Assembly: GCA_905221605.1 (NCBI GenBank)
Contig: CAJNDS010002590.1
Location: 148,501-212,500, forward strand
Direction: 5' to 3'
DNA: 64,000 nt
DNA from: Symbiodinium natans
Lineage: Eukaryota > Sar > Dinophyceae > Suessiales > Symbiodiniaceae
The position numbers and the translations under genes were made by a program. Below, piece by piece: positions 40,401 to 50,094 of the stretch; position 1 is the first letter of the stretch, and every line of letters starts with the position of its first letter. Under the pieces are notes generated by a model. The model was not told where the DNA came from. It did no database searches and saw nothing but the letters and a program-made list of their open reading frames with translations.

Positions 40401-43400
40401 TAAACCCTAAACCCTAAATCCTAAACCCTAAACCCTAAACCCTAAACCCTAAACCCTAAACCCTAAACCCTAAACCCTAAACCCTAAACCCTAAACCCTA
40501 AACCCTAAACCCTAAACCCTAAACCCTAAACCCTAAACCCTCAACCTTAAACGGGAGAAGTGCTGCAAGGCTGAGGATGTAGGGGCTTAGGGCTCAGCGA
40601 AGCAGTGGAGAGCCCTATAAAGATAGTGCGTTTTCTACTTCTCATATGCTTTCCAAATACTTTTAATGCACCAGTGATAATTCTATTTAAAAGGAGAAAG
40701 AAAAGTGTGTACGAATGTTGTGTTCATTTCATTCTCACGCCTTAAAAAAACACTATAAAGGGAAGTGAATACACATAGTAAGTTAGTAAGGGCGTTTTCT
40801 TCTTTCATTTAATGATATGCTCTTTGCCCGCTATACAAGGAGGAGAAAACTCCTGCGAACATGTCTTCTATTTCTATGTTCTGCCCTGACCGTAAGCTTA
40901 CGCACCAAATTAGTTATTTCATTCTAAGGCTCCCTTTTTTTGTTCTCCCGTTTTGTGTTCGCTAGTCAGACTGCGTTTCGTCGTCGGACCCGTCGGACTC
41001 ATTCTGTTCATTGGCATTTTTTTCAAAAGAGCTAGCGGGAGGCTTCCGACCCGTGCTCAAGGTCAAGCCCTCGAGAAGCCCTGAAAGCACCAAAAAAGTC
41101 CCTTGCAGTGGGGCTGGTCTAAGTACGCCCCCAAGCCCTAAACCCAAACCTGAAAAGATCCCCAATCCCTAAACCCAAACCTCAAACAACAGCCCAACAA
41201 CCCCTAAACCCAAACCTTAAGAAATGCCTTAAACAATCTGAGGGGAAAGCCCCGGGCCCTTGGGCGCCGTAGATTTGGGGACCGAGGATGGTTCTCGCCT
41301 GCGGCCATGGTGCCGAAGTGGACCTTTGGGCAGTTGGGGCGGCCAGACTCAGTTTACGGTTTGGAGTGTTTAGGGTTTGGGGGTTAAGGGTTTAGGGCTT
41401 TAGGGTTGAGGGCTTTAGGGTTTAGGGTTTCGAGTGTTTAGGGTTTGGGGGATTGCGTTTGGGGTTTCGGGTTGGGGCTGCCTAGTTCCGTTTTACCTTG
41501 TCCTGGACCTTCAAGTGTCTTAGGGTCCTCGGGAGCTCTCTTCATTGGGGCTTAACTGGGTTGGCAATGGCCGAAGCAGCCCTGGGAGCTCCTTATGTCC
41601 TCAGCAGCCCAGGGAGGCCCCCCCTAGAAGCCCCAAACGTAGCGGCTTGGGTTCCAGTGCATCACGGTGTTGAACAGAGACCGTCTCTACTTCAGGTTTG
41701 TAAGGGTCTTGCACAACTGCGGAGCAGGATCGAAGCTGTGCATGCCCTACCCCCCCCCCACCCCGCCGCCCCCCCACCCCCAGGTTGAGGATTCATAAGG
41801 ACTTGCGTAGGGCTGACTGCAAGAAGGGTGCGCCGGCACCCAGAAGTAGATTCTAGTAGATAGACCCCCCGGACCCTGCCGTGCCCAAAACAAGGTTTTT
41901 CTGGGCTCAACTGACCCTCCTGAAACCCCTTCTCACAAGCATGCGCCCCTCTGGGACCATCTGGGATCTGGGACCCTCGTACCCCCCCAAGAGCCTTGCG
42001 GTCATTTTAGATTCCTGAGGCAGGTACAACCTTGCAAATCTAAATCCTTAAACGGAGTAGGTTAGGGTGGCTTTGCCGTCTGAGACGCCGTGGTGTGGGA
42101 GAAAGTATTGGATGGCCCTCCACAATCCATAGCTGCTCTTCTGCATCTGAACCTTCACATCATCTGCGCCATATTACAGCACACCCCAAACCCCAACCCT
42201 AAACCCCTAACTCTAAGCCCTCAACCGAAAACCCTAAGCCTTAAACCCCAAACCCCTTTCTGGGGTCCCAGAACAACCGCCCGCAGGTGACGGCCTTTGA
42301 GTGCCTCGTGGCCGTCCCTCCCTTCACAGCGGCCACACCGGAGGAGACCTACAAGCGTGCCCCGCTGCAGATTCGCATAGGGACCCGGCAGCTGAGGTGG
42401 GCTTAGAATGGTAGGGTTTAGGGTTCAGTTTAGGGTGGGGTACCGGGCGGGTCGAAGAATTAAGGGGCGTTTGGCGTTATGGTAGGCATGTCTCGGACCG
42501 GGGGATCCCTAACCTGTGCTTTTAGGTCTTGAGTGGGTTGTAAAAAGCGTGTGATGGTGTGGGGTTGAGGGGGTTTTGAGGGGGGGGTGAAGGGGGTTGA
42601 GGTGGGTTTTAAGGGGGCTTTGAGGTTTTGAGGGTTGAGAGGGGGGTTTGAGGGTTTGGGGAGGAGTGGGCTCGTCTGGGAACATAATGCCAAGAAGGAG
42701 TGAGAAAGGGCACTGCCCCCACAAAGAGGGGATGCTGCTGGTGAAGGTACTGTATGCCCTGCTTGAATCAGTTTTGGTCGAGCGATTTAACTTCCCTCAG
42801 TTTGGTGGTGCCGTGCCGTTGTTGGGTAGGTTGAGCACATCCTTCTCGTGGAGACATCCTTGCCTTCCCAGACCCCTGGGAGGATCCCAAAAGTAGAGCC
42901 CCCAAATTGTACCCTCGACTACTTTAATTGGATGCTTCCAGGGGTCTGGGTTGTCCCTAAGTCCTCAACCCGAAACCCGAAACCCTAAACCCTGAACCCT
43001 AAACACTCAACCCGAACCCCTAAACCCTAAACCCTAAACCCTAAACCCTAAACCCTAAAGCCTAAACCCTAAACCCGAGTGCGAGAGCCGAAGCCTAAGC
43101 CCCGAGGCATCCTCCAGTGCACTTTCCGCTTGCCCGGCTCCGTTGCGCCGAGCGCCGCCGGGCTGCCTTCAGGATCCCCGAATTCGGCGGCGTTTGGGGT
43201 TTAGGGTTTGGGGTTTAGGGTTTGGGGTTTAGGGTCTGGGGTTTAGGGTTTAGGGTAAATGGCTATGGCTCAAGCCATTTTGGCTCAAGCCATTTTGGCT
43301 CAAGGTTTGGCTACGAGACCCTAGCGGGTGTGCACGTGTTCCTTAATTAGGCGCTCGCATGTCTGATCGCATGGCTCCAGAGAAGAAGAAAATTATGGCA

Positions 43401-45317
43401 TGCATTGCCTACAGCATCCGCCTGACTAAGCGTGCCAACTACAGCGAAACGGTGGAGCAGCTCTGGAGCGCGATGTATTCATTGAAGATTCGGGAGCCAA
43501 GGTCTTCAGCATCCACGCGCAGGCCAGCAGACCTTATGGTTGGCTCACGCGATGTACGAGGAGGACAGATCATTTCACTCGCGCAGAGCCTCGGGATTGA
43601 AGTGCATGATGGCACGCCCAGCTCAGGATGTGATGTTAGCACCCAAAATTCCTCCATATTGTACACTGAAGACGAATGCAAAAGCATTGCCGAGAGGGTG
43701 ACAGAGGAGACGCAGGCTGCCCTTCGGATGGTGGAGGAGCAACTCGATCATCTTCAGCGAAGTCTATCAGGTTTACAGCGATCTTCCACGGAGTCCACGT
43801 CTGCTCTCGAGGCTGTCACTTCCGCAGCATTACCAGCTCATCTCACTGAGCCGTGGTTAGCTTTACGGTCGTCGACAGGCAGCATGCAAAGTTCGGATGA
43901 TTCGCTGAGAACTCCAGCAAAACTACCTGTTTGCGCATTGACTTACCTCAAGGATGAACGCTTGGCTGAGAAACAGGCATTCAGCGAGAAGAGAAGAAGG
44001 GAGCGTAGGGAGACCCCTTCTACCTAAGTCACACCTGTGATTGCATCCCCTGCTTGTATAGAATCGCGGGAAGGCTCTGCTATCAGGTTGCCGGCAGCTT
44101 CCTCAGTCCGTGCTCAAAAAAGGGTTTAGGGTTTAGGGCTTAGAGTTTAGGGTTCAGGCAGCGGGCCCTGTTGAACCCGAAAGAGCGGGCCTTTGGGGCA
44201 TTTCGGTTTACACTGGTTTAGGGGTTGGGAAGAGCCCCTTGCACCTTTACACCGCCCAACCCTACAGATGAGAATCTTCTGAGGTTCGGTCAGATTCCCC
44301 CCCCGAACCCCCCCCAGCAATCCCCAAAAGCCCTTAAAAGCCTTAAAGAGCCCCAAACCCTGAACCCTAAACCCTAAACCCTAGACCCTAAACCCTAAAC
44401 CCGACACTTCGCCCAGGCCCACGACTTCGTTGGCCGCTTGCTCCAGCCAACACCCGAGGATCGTGTGGGCTGTCGGGTCGGCCGGGGCGGGGGGGGGGGT
44501 TTAGGGTTTAGGGTTTGGGGTTTCGGGTTTAGGGCTTAGGGTTTAGGGTTTAAGGTTTAGGGTTAGGGGTAAGAGTTTAAGGGCTTAAGGGTTTCAAGAA
44601 TTTCTTGGGCTTCGCGGCTCAAGGGCTTCTATAAGGGTCTGGGAGTTGTTTAAGGGCTTAGGGTTTAGGGTTCAAGGTTTTAGGGGTTTAAGGCAGAGAG
44701 GGGGCTCCGGAGTCGGGGTATTGTACAGGGCTCCAGGGGAGTTTCTTGAGGGTTCACAGGTTTTTCGGGTTAAGCCTGGCCTTAACTACAATTTGCTTAA
44801 GAACCCAGAGTAATCCCCTCTTGCCCTTATAAGGAAAAAACGTTTTCATGTTTGCGGGGTCCTTAAGCAAATAGTAGTTTAATCCCTTCCGATCTTTGGC
44901 GGCTTCAACGAATCCGAGCGTTCGGGGCCCAGGGCCCCTAAACCCTAAACCCTAAAACCCTAGACCCTAGACCCTAAACCCTAAACCCTAAACCCTGAAC
45001 CCTAAACCCTAAACCCTAAACACTTGATTCTACCGGCGAGAGCCCACCCAGATCCAACACCTGGAATGTGAAGGCCTTGGCATGGGATGCCCCCCGCTTA
45101 ATTTTACTAACAGTCCTTACTAGGGGTTTTAGTAGGGGGTACTAGAATCCCTATTAAGGACTCTTAGTATAAGGGGGGGGAACATCCCAGGCCTTCGCCT
45201 TTCACCCCAAGAGAAGGGCCGAAGCATCGCAAACCCACGCAAGTCTCACAGGCGGCGCTGGCGCACGAGTGGCTGGCTGGAGAAGAGTGCCAGATCTTCG
45301 GCTGGACAGATGCGTGA
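34012..45317 (+). CDS. Aurora-type serine/threonine protein kinase
   Basis: Fourteen exons, 807 bp, 268 aa: 34012-34057, 34688-34752, 35176-35241, 37269-37340, 37755-37820, 38091-38141, 38762-38801, 39577-39633, 40274-40322, 41287-41338, 42287-42356, 43107-43153, 44417-44476, 45252-45317. Motifs in order: W-DFELG entry, GQGTFSRV Gly loop, AALK lysine, ERELQIQ helix-C Glu, YLILEY hinge, VIHRDIKPENLLL catalytic loop, SDFGW, RRTVCGTLDYLAPE activation segment with its Thr, VDLWAVG, RLLQPTPEDRV, HEWL. DFGW plus CGTLDYLxPE is the Aurora signature (mitotic chromosome and spindle kinase). Joins preserve frame and family spacing. Donors: 5 GT, 5 GC, 3 GA; all acceptors AG. No N-terminal extension: ATG 34012 follows an in-frame TGA, unless a 5' exon splices at GAG|GC. 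Confidence 0.9.
34211..34322. mobile_element. MITE family 5 in kinase intron 1
   Basis: TACAACTATTTGCCGAAGAA on the left, complementary to CAAATAGTAGTA on the right. Related copies at 44785-44877 and 61822-61970 (consensus end CTACTATTTGCTTAAGAACC). Confidence 0.7.
35957..36431. mobile_element. Long-TIR element with internal coding-like DNA, kinase intron 3
   Basis: About 475 bp. Ends CCAAGGTTCCCTA and TAGGGAACCTTGG, with inverted repeats of about 75 bp (matching AAGCTTCCCTAAGGTTCCGT against its complement near 36370-36390). The interior has a minus-strand frame reading LELLAATVAVPEVAKEADDI and SLVFRRGRGLNLWSQLSF, possibly a captured exon. Confidence 0.6.
37422..37494. repeat. (GA)n microsatellite
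   Basis: GAGA-rich run of about 70 bp in kinase intron 4. Confidence 0.95.
40378..40545. repeat. Long CCCTAAA array in kinase intron 9
   Basis: About 24 almost perfect C-strand telomeric units inside a protein-coding gene, between exon 9 (to 40322) and exon 10 (from 41287). Confidence 0.97.
41498..41788 (+). other. Open region in kinase intron 10
   Basis: An open frame (SLHWGLTGLAMAEAALGAPY; CKGLAQLRSRIEAVHALPPP) ends TGA at 41786. Kinase alignment needs no residues here, so it is intronic, perhaps a decayed insertion. Confidence 0.2.
42867..42950. mobile_element. Small MITE in kinase intron 11
   Basis: An 84-bp element with ends CCCAGACCCCTGGGAGGATC and GATGCTTCCAGGGGTCTGGG, and inner CTACTTT/AAAGTAG. 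Confidence 0.75.
43265..43304 (+). other. Three tandem spliced-leader relicts
   Basis: Two perfect copies of CCATTTTGGCTCAAG at 43275-43289 and 43290-43304, preceded by a degenerate copy ending TATGGCTCAAG at 43265-43274. A 15-nt period is expected when an already trans-spliced, reverse-transcribed gene is trans-spliced again at the AG inside the leader. Three units therefore record at least three rounds of trans-splicing and re-insertion. It lies 55 bp before the ATG of the intronless gene at 43359. Confidence 0.95.
43359..44027 (+). CDS. Retroposed intronless gene, unknown coiled-coil protein
   Basis: 222 residues, ATG at 43359, TAA at 44025-44027, no introns although surrounded by a gene with a median exon under 60 bp. 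The N-terminal part (ACIAYSIRLTKRANYSETVE, LWSAMYSLKIREP) is compact; a coiled coil follows at about 108-145 (ERVTEETQAALRMVEEQLDH, LQRSLSGLQ); the C-terminus is basic (SEKRRRERRETPST). No family is recognised. Codon use is less GC3-biased than the kinase exons, which suits a different source gene. The three leader relicts upstream and a short A run at 44117-44122 downstream bracket the inserted cDNA, about 860 bp, in kinase intron 12 on the same strand. The frame is intact, so it may be expressed. Confidence 0.75.
   Translation: MSDRMAPEKKKIMACIAYSIRLTKRANYSETVEQLWSAMYSLKIREPRSSASTRRPADLMVGSRDVRGGQIISLAQSLGIEVHDGTPSSGCDVSTQNSSILYTEDECKSIAERVTEETQAALRMVEEQLDHLQRSLSGLQRSSTESTSALEAVTSAALPAHLTEPWLALRSSTGSMQSSDDSLRTPAKLPVCALTYLKDERLAEKQAFSEKRRRERRETPST
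44785..44877. mobile_element. MITE family 5 in kinase intron 13
   Basis: CTACAATTTGCTTAAGAACC on the left against GGTCCTTAAGCAAATAGTAG on the right. Confidence 0.8.
45081..45189. mobile_element. MITE family 2 in kinase intron 13
   Basis: CATGGGATGCCCCCC on the left, GGGGGAACATCCCA on the right, and inner ACAGTCCTTA against TAAGGACT. Flanking 8-mers GGCCTTGG and GGCCTTCG differ at one base, consistent with an 8-bp target duplication. Confidence 0.8.
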
Positions 45318-46484
45318 GAGGAAGTGAGTGAGGGCGAGCGTGGGGTTTTTTTGGGGGAGGGGGGGGGGGTTCAGGATCGACTCCTAGAACATGACGCGGG
45401 CGTGAGGGGGCTTAAAAAACCATCAGTCCACCCCAAAGCGCTTTTGTTGGATGCCCCGTGCTCTTCAGGGTTGAGATTTGGGGTTTGGGGTTAGAGGTTT
45501 AGGGTGTTCTTTTCCTGGCAGTCGATTGCAGACCAGTTGCAAACAGGGTTTCGGGTCTAGGGTACTGCCCACCGACTAGGTGAGACCCTTCAGCAGCCTA
45601 CTGCACAAAAGAAGGGTTTAGCGTTGAGGGTTTATGTTCAAGAAGGGCCAGGGTTTCGGTTTTTTTGAGGTTGCATGGCTGTCGCTGCGAGCCCAGATGC
45701 AAAAAGGTGGCACAAGTGTCCCCCCAGGCAGCATCAAAGGCCCGCCTTAGAACAAGAGTGCGAGGAACGTCACAGCAGACTCCCCGAACACTATCACCTG
45801 TGCTGTATATGGGCGTTGTACACATGCATGTTCAACACGCACACACATGTATGTATACGTGCATGCGGCTTTGTACATGTACATGGTCGTTTGAAATCTT
45901 AATTTCCGGGCTGTTTGGGTATGCTAAGAGTCCAAGGGGCCGTACTACAACACGGATCCCCCCCCCCCCCTTTTGTGTGGCGACGGCGACTCGGGAATTG
46001 AGGAGGTAGCTCATGTCCTCCGGTATAAGGCCTTCAGGGGCCTGATTCTCTAAGAGTTCTCCACACCAACTAAGCACTGAAACCCTGAGCCCTAAACCCT
46101 AAACCCTAAACCCTCAACGCCAAGGCAAGTGCTCGCAGAGCTCTTGAGCAAGGCGTAGGAGCCTGAAGAGCACAGCACGCGGCCGGTTCAGGGTGCGAGG
46201 GCAACTGGGAACCTAGCCCCGAACGTTCTTCTTTTGGTCCTTAGGGTTTACGGTTACATTTAGGGTTTAGTGTTTAAGTTTTTGGGCTTAGGGTTTAGGA
46301 TTTCGGGTGTGCCTCGGACAGCGTCAGCCCCTGCGCAAGAGGGTTGGCGGTGTTTGCGAGTTTGCTGCCCTAAACCCTAAACCCTAAACCCTACACCCTA
46401 AACCCTAAACCCAAAACCCAAAACCCTAAACCCTAAACCCTAAACCCTAAACTCTAAGCCCTGAACCATCCGGGGCTGCTGCAG
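45318..46484. other. Intergenic DNA after the kinase gene
   Basis: Contains G- and C-strand telomeric arrays (45478-45520, 46085-46115, 46368-46465), a GT/CATG-rich stretch near 45825-45890 and a C11 run near 45959. A short island at 46162-46189 (EPEEHSTRP before GTTCAGG) could be an exon of the next gene. Confidence 0.4.
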
Positions 46485-48334
46485 ATCCTGGCCCACTGTG
46501 CCCACACTTGTACACAGCATTGCAGGATGCGGGGCTTTAGGCGTGTTTGGGGAATCGGATCCTTGAAATAAGGCCTTGGGATGGTTCCCCCCCTTATGCT
46601 AGCAGGGTTTAGGGTTTAGGGTTTAGGGTTAAGGGTTTAGGGCAAAAAAAAGGGTTTAGGGTTAGAAGATCCTGGAAGGCCCGAACAGCATGAACACGAA
46701 CCAGTAGTTACCTTGAACCTGGGCTGGGGGGTTTAGGGTTTAGGGTTTAGGGTTTGGGGCTGAGATGTTGAGAGAGTCCACTGGTTGAGGGGCTGTCAGC
46801 ATGGAGTGAGCCCTAAACCCTCAGCTCTACACCCTTAGACCAAAATCCCAAACCCCAAGCCCCAGGCCCTAAACCCCAAAACCAACAGCCCTAAACCCTT
46901 AAGCCGAACAAAAGGTCCTTCAGGATCCATAGGCGCCCCTGCCCCCCCGCCGGAGAATGAACAACTTCGGGGAGGTTTTGTCTTGTCTGCGCTTTGTTCG
47001 CCCTAAAAACCCTAAAAACCCTAAAAACCCTAAAAACCCCAAAAACACTAAAAACCCTAAAAACCCTAAGAACCCTAAAAACCCTAAAGCCCTAGACCCT
47101 TAACCCTAAGCCCTATGCCCTAAAACCCCGGTAATTCATGGAGCCACCTGGGGGATACCGGCGAAATTCTGCAGAGAAAAAGGCTGTCGGCACCAGAGAG
47201 GCTTGCTTCAGGTTTGTCGGGGTGCAGGGCTTCGGATCCCTAAACCCGAAACGCCAAACGCCAAGCCCTACACCCTAAACCCTAACCCTAAACCCTAAAC
47301 CCTGAACCCTAAACCCTCAACCCTAAGCATCCCTAAACCCTACACCCTAAGCATCCCTAAGCCCCAAACCCTGAACCCTAAGCCCCAAACTCCAATGATA
47401 GATCTTTCAGGGAAACCCTGAACCTTTTCATGGTGGGGGCCTCGGTCCTCGGGGGGTGAAAGGGCGAAGTTTCGAGCATGGTTTTTCCGGGCAATCAGGG
47501 TTTAGGGTTTAGGGTGTAGGGTTTAGGGTTTAGGGTTTAGGGTGCAGGGTTCTGCTGTGGTGGGGGGAGGGGGGGCATAGTTGCACCATGGCTTGCCGCG
47601 TTCAGGGTTCTGTTAGAGAAATACGCCCCTCAACCCAAACCCAAGGAACCCTAAATCCCACAGGGTTTAAGGCTTAGGGTCAGCAGCCTCAAGAATTGCC
47701 AGCATCGTCCCTTTGTAGAACCCCTACGTGTGCAGCCATATCATTGCAACCTGCCTAAGAAGTACCCCACTCTAAGCTGCGAATCGTGCGCTGAGGTGGA
47801 GGACCTCGTGGACTCTGGGAAGATTCCGGAGGAGTTTGCGGAGAGGCGGCGCAGACCGTTGGAGTTCGACGGGTCTTTGCTTCAAGGGGCCATGGAAGGG
47901 CGGTCTAGGGTATACTGTAGGACTGTAGGGTGTAGGGTTTAGGGTTTAGGGTTTAGGGTTTAGGGCTTAGGGTTTAGGGCTAGGGCATTTACAGGGACAA
48001 GGGTCATGCCGGAGCACAGCACCTCTTTTTGGTTCGGAGTCGAAACGTCGAAACTTTCGGACCATGTGCAAAGGCGTTTTGCCCAACAATATGTCAAGTA
48101 CCCTGCGCGACTGACCCTGCAAAAAGGCCTGCAAGCACTATGGGTTTTGGGTTTAGGGTTTAGGGTTTGGGGTTTGGGGTTTAGGGTTTAGGGTTTACGC
48201 ATCTGCGCGCCAGGTACGAGGCTTTGGCGGGCGCAGACATGTCGGAGCTCCAGGCGCTGCTCTCAATCCCTGCCTCCTGCGATGGTTTCGGGAGTACCCA
48301 GAGACTCCCAAGGGTTTTTGGAGTCTCTGAGTAG
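46485..48334 (+). CDS. Cys/His-rich unknown protein, last six exons
   Basis: Exons 46485-46525, 47175-47211, 47411-47455, 47736-47902, 47995-48150, 48214-48334 join in frame (567 bp, 188 codons plus TAG). All acceptors are CAG; donors are GA, GT, GT, GT and GT, the last being GTTTAGG of a telomeric array. The protein reads ILAHCAHTCTQHC, EKGCRHQRGLLQ, a Gly-rich linker, PYHCNLPKKYPTLSCESCAE, VEDLVDSGKIPEEFAERRRR, later GPCAKAFCPTICQVPC, and a helical end YEALAGADMSELQALLSIPA. The repeated C/H pairs suggest metal binding, but no known finger spacing was recognised. All three frames are open in exon 47995; the chosen one fits phase and keeps the Cys-rich character. The stop lies in a small hairpin (CAGAGACTCC/GGAGTCTCTG) that could be an insertion. 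The 5' end is missing. Confidence 0.55.
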
Positions 48335-48472
48335 TGAGAACCCCCCCCGCCCCCAGCCGGGTTTAGGGTTTAGGGTTTAGGGCTTAGTATTTAGGGCTTA
48401 GGGTTTAGGGTTTTGGCTTTGGTGTTTAGGGCTTAGTATTGAGGGTTTAGGGTTTAATTCGTGTCTAAGCAG

Positions 48473-49212
48473 GAATACCTGTAAGGTCCTCTTCTTGGAT
48501 AAGCGAGCCTCTAAGCGTTTCGAAGCCTCAATCGCCCAGCAGAGCTCCAAAGCCCTACCTAGAGTAGCCTTTTTGCGTACTCTTAAAAATGCGGAAGCGT
48601 ATCTCAAGGTAGCCCTGGGTACCCCGCAAGCCCCTATCGGCTGCACCCGGATCCATTCTTCAAAGGCGTCAGGTCTCAGAGCGCCAGAGCTTTCAACCCC
48701 CTTTGCCCAAACCCTGGTCCCAAAACCCTAAACCCTGAACCCTAAACCCTAAACCCCATTAGGACATGGTGGACACGCTGCAGTCGTCGCCTTAATCGGG
48801 AGCTGCTGAAGTTGGTAACTGGAAAACTCGGGGTTTGTTTAGGTTTTTGTTTTAAATAGGGGTTTTTCAGAGTTTTGGAGTACCCCACCCCCCCCTCCAC
48901 CGGCAACATTCGGATGTTCGGTTCAGGGATCGGGCTGAGATTTCAAGACCGAGTCTGGGTTCAACTTCCGCGAAAGCGGCCCCTAAGCCCCCTAAGCCCT
49001 AAACCTTTTGGTGGACCCTCTGCTCCATGAACCCGCTGGAGCCTAACCGCTTTGTGCACACAATAAGCCCGAAACCCCAAACAGAGCAAGGTTTCGGAGG
49101 GTTCAGGATGCCTGGCGTGATTGTGTAGCCACGAGCGCTGCTCATCTCGCTTCGCAGCGTGCTTGCCCGGAAGTTCAGGACGCCTAGATGTACAAAGAGT
49201 GCCTGGCGCTAA
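48473..49212 (+). CDS. Unknown protein, exon fragments
   Basis: 48473-48672 (after CTAAGCAG, before GTCTCAG) encodes NTCKVLFLDKRASKRFEASI, QQSSKALPRVAFLRTLKNAE and AYLKVALGTPQAPIGC, basic and helical. Two further islands may follow: about 49009-49062 (WTLCSMNPLEPNRFVHT) and 49158-49212 after CTTCGCAG (VLARKFRTPRCTKSAWR, TAA). The last two are not phased to the first. Unknown function. Confidence 0.35.
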
Positions 49213-49662
49213 CCGGGTTGACGGTTTTGGAGGGCCCATGGTGCAGCAATTGTGGATACACGTCCCTAAACCCTACACCCTAAACCCTACACCCTACACC
49301 CTAAACCCTAAACCCTAAACCCTAAACCCTTTGTGTGACGTCTGGTCGGCCATGGTCTGATTTGTGTCCTAAACCAATCCGACGATGTCACAATGCCATG
49401 CCGCCAACAGTTGGCGCGACTCTCTGCCTTGGCCACGCAACGGTTTAGGGTTTCGGGTTTGGGGTTTAGGGTTTAGGGTTTAGGGTTTAGGGTTTAGGGT
49501 TCAGGGTTTAGGGTTTAGGGTTTAGGGTTTAGGGTTTAGGCCGACTTCTAAAGCCTCCATTTGTAGACCCTGAGCTCCAGCAAAATCCACAGGGGTGGTT
49601 TACGATTTTAGGGGGTGGCCTTACTGGGGTCCTTATTGTAAGGGGCCTCCTGCTATTTGGGG

Positions 49663-49705
49663 TTCTATATATATCTATATCTATATATATATATATATAT
49701 ATATG
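49663..49705. repeat. (AT)n inside an inverted-repeat element
   Basis: TATATCTATATCTATATATA run at the centre of an element whose outer parts are TTTACGATTTTAGGGGGTGG at 49600 and GTTTTCGTAAACCCCC at 49728; the same right end recurs at 63872. Confidence 0.7.
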
Positions 49706-49781
49706 GTATTATTTTCGGGGTCCCCTGTTTTCGTAAACCCCCCAAAATGTGCCCGTCTTAAGGAGAGCCGACCCATGCCCA

Positions 49782-50057
49782 TATGCAAAGCCTAAGGCTG
49801 CCAAGCGAAGGCTCTTCCAAGCAGCTGGCGTTCCGAATTGCCGTGGCCTCGGGCCTTTCAGGGGGGCTCTTTAGTCAAGACTCGGTCCAGCTATGTGGCC
49901 TTCGGGTTTTTTAGGGCGGCCGAGTACGCCGGAGAGAGAGAGAGGGAGGGAGTGGGGTGTAGCGTAGAGGGCCAGCACGACCTTGCAGGCATGAAAGCGA
50001 TGCACCGTATCGTTCCCTGTCTTAGGGGTTGGGTTCCCTTCAAGCCCATGAAACCAC

Positions 50058-50094
<37 letters not shown>

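Noticed and set aside
42648-42896. 82-codon ORF in kinase intron 11
   Set aside because: Starts in G-rich low-complexity DNA and ends inside the small MITE at 42867; no codon bias.
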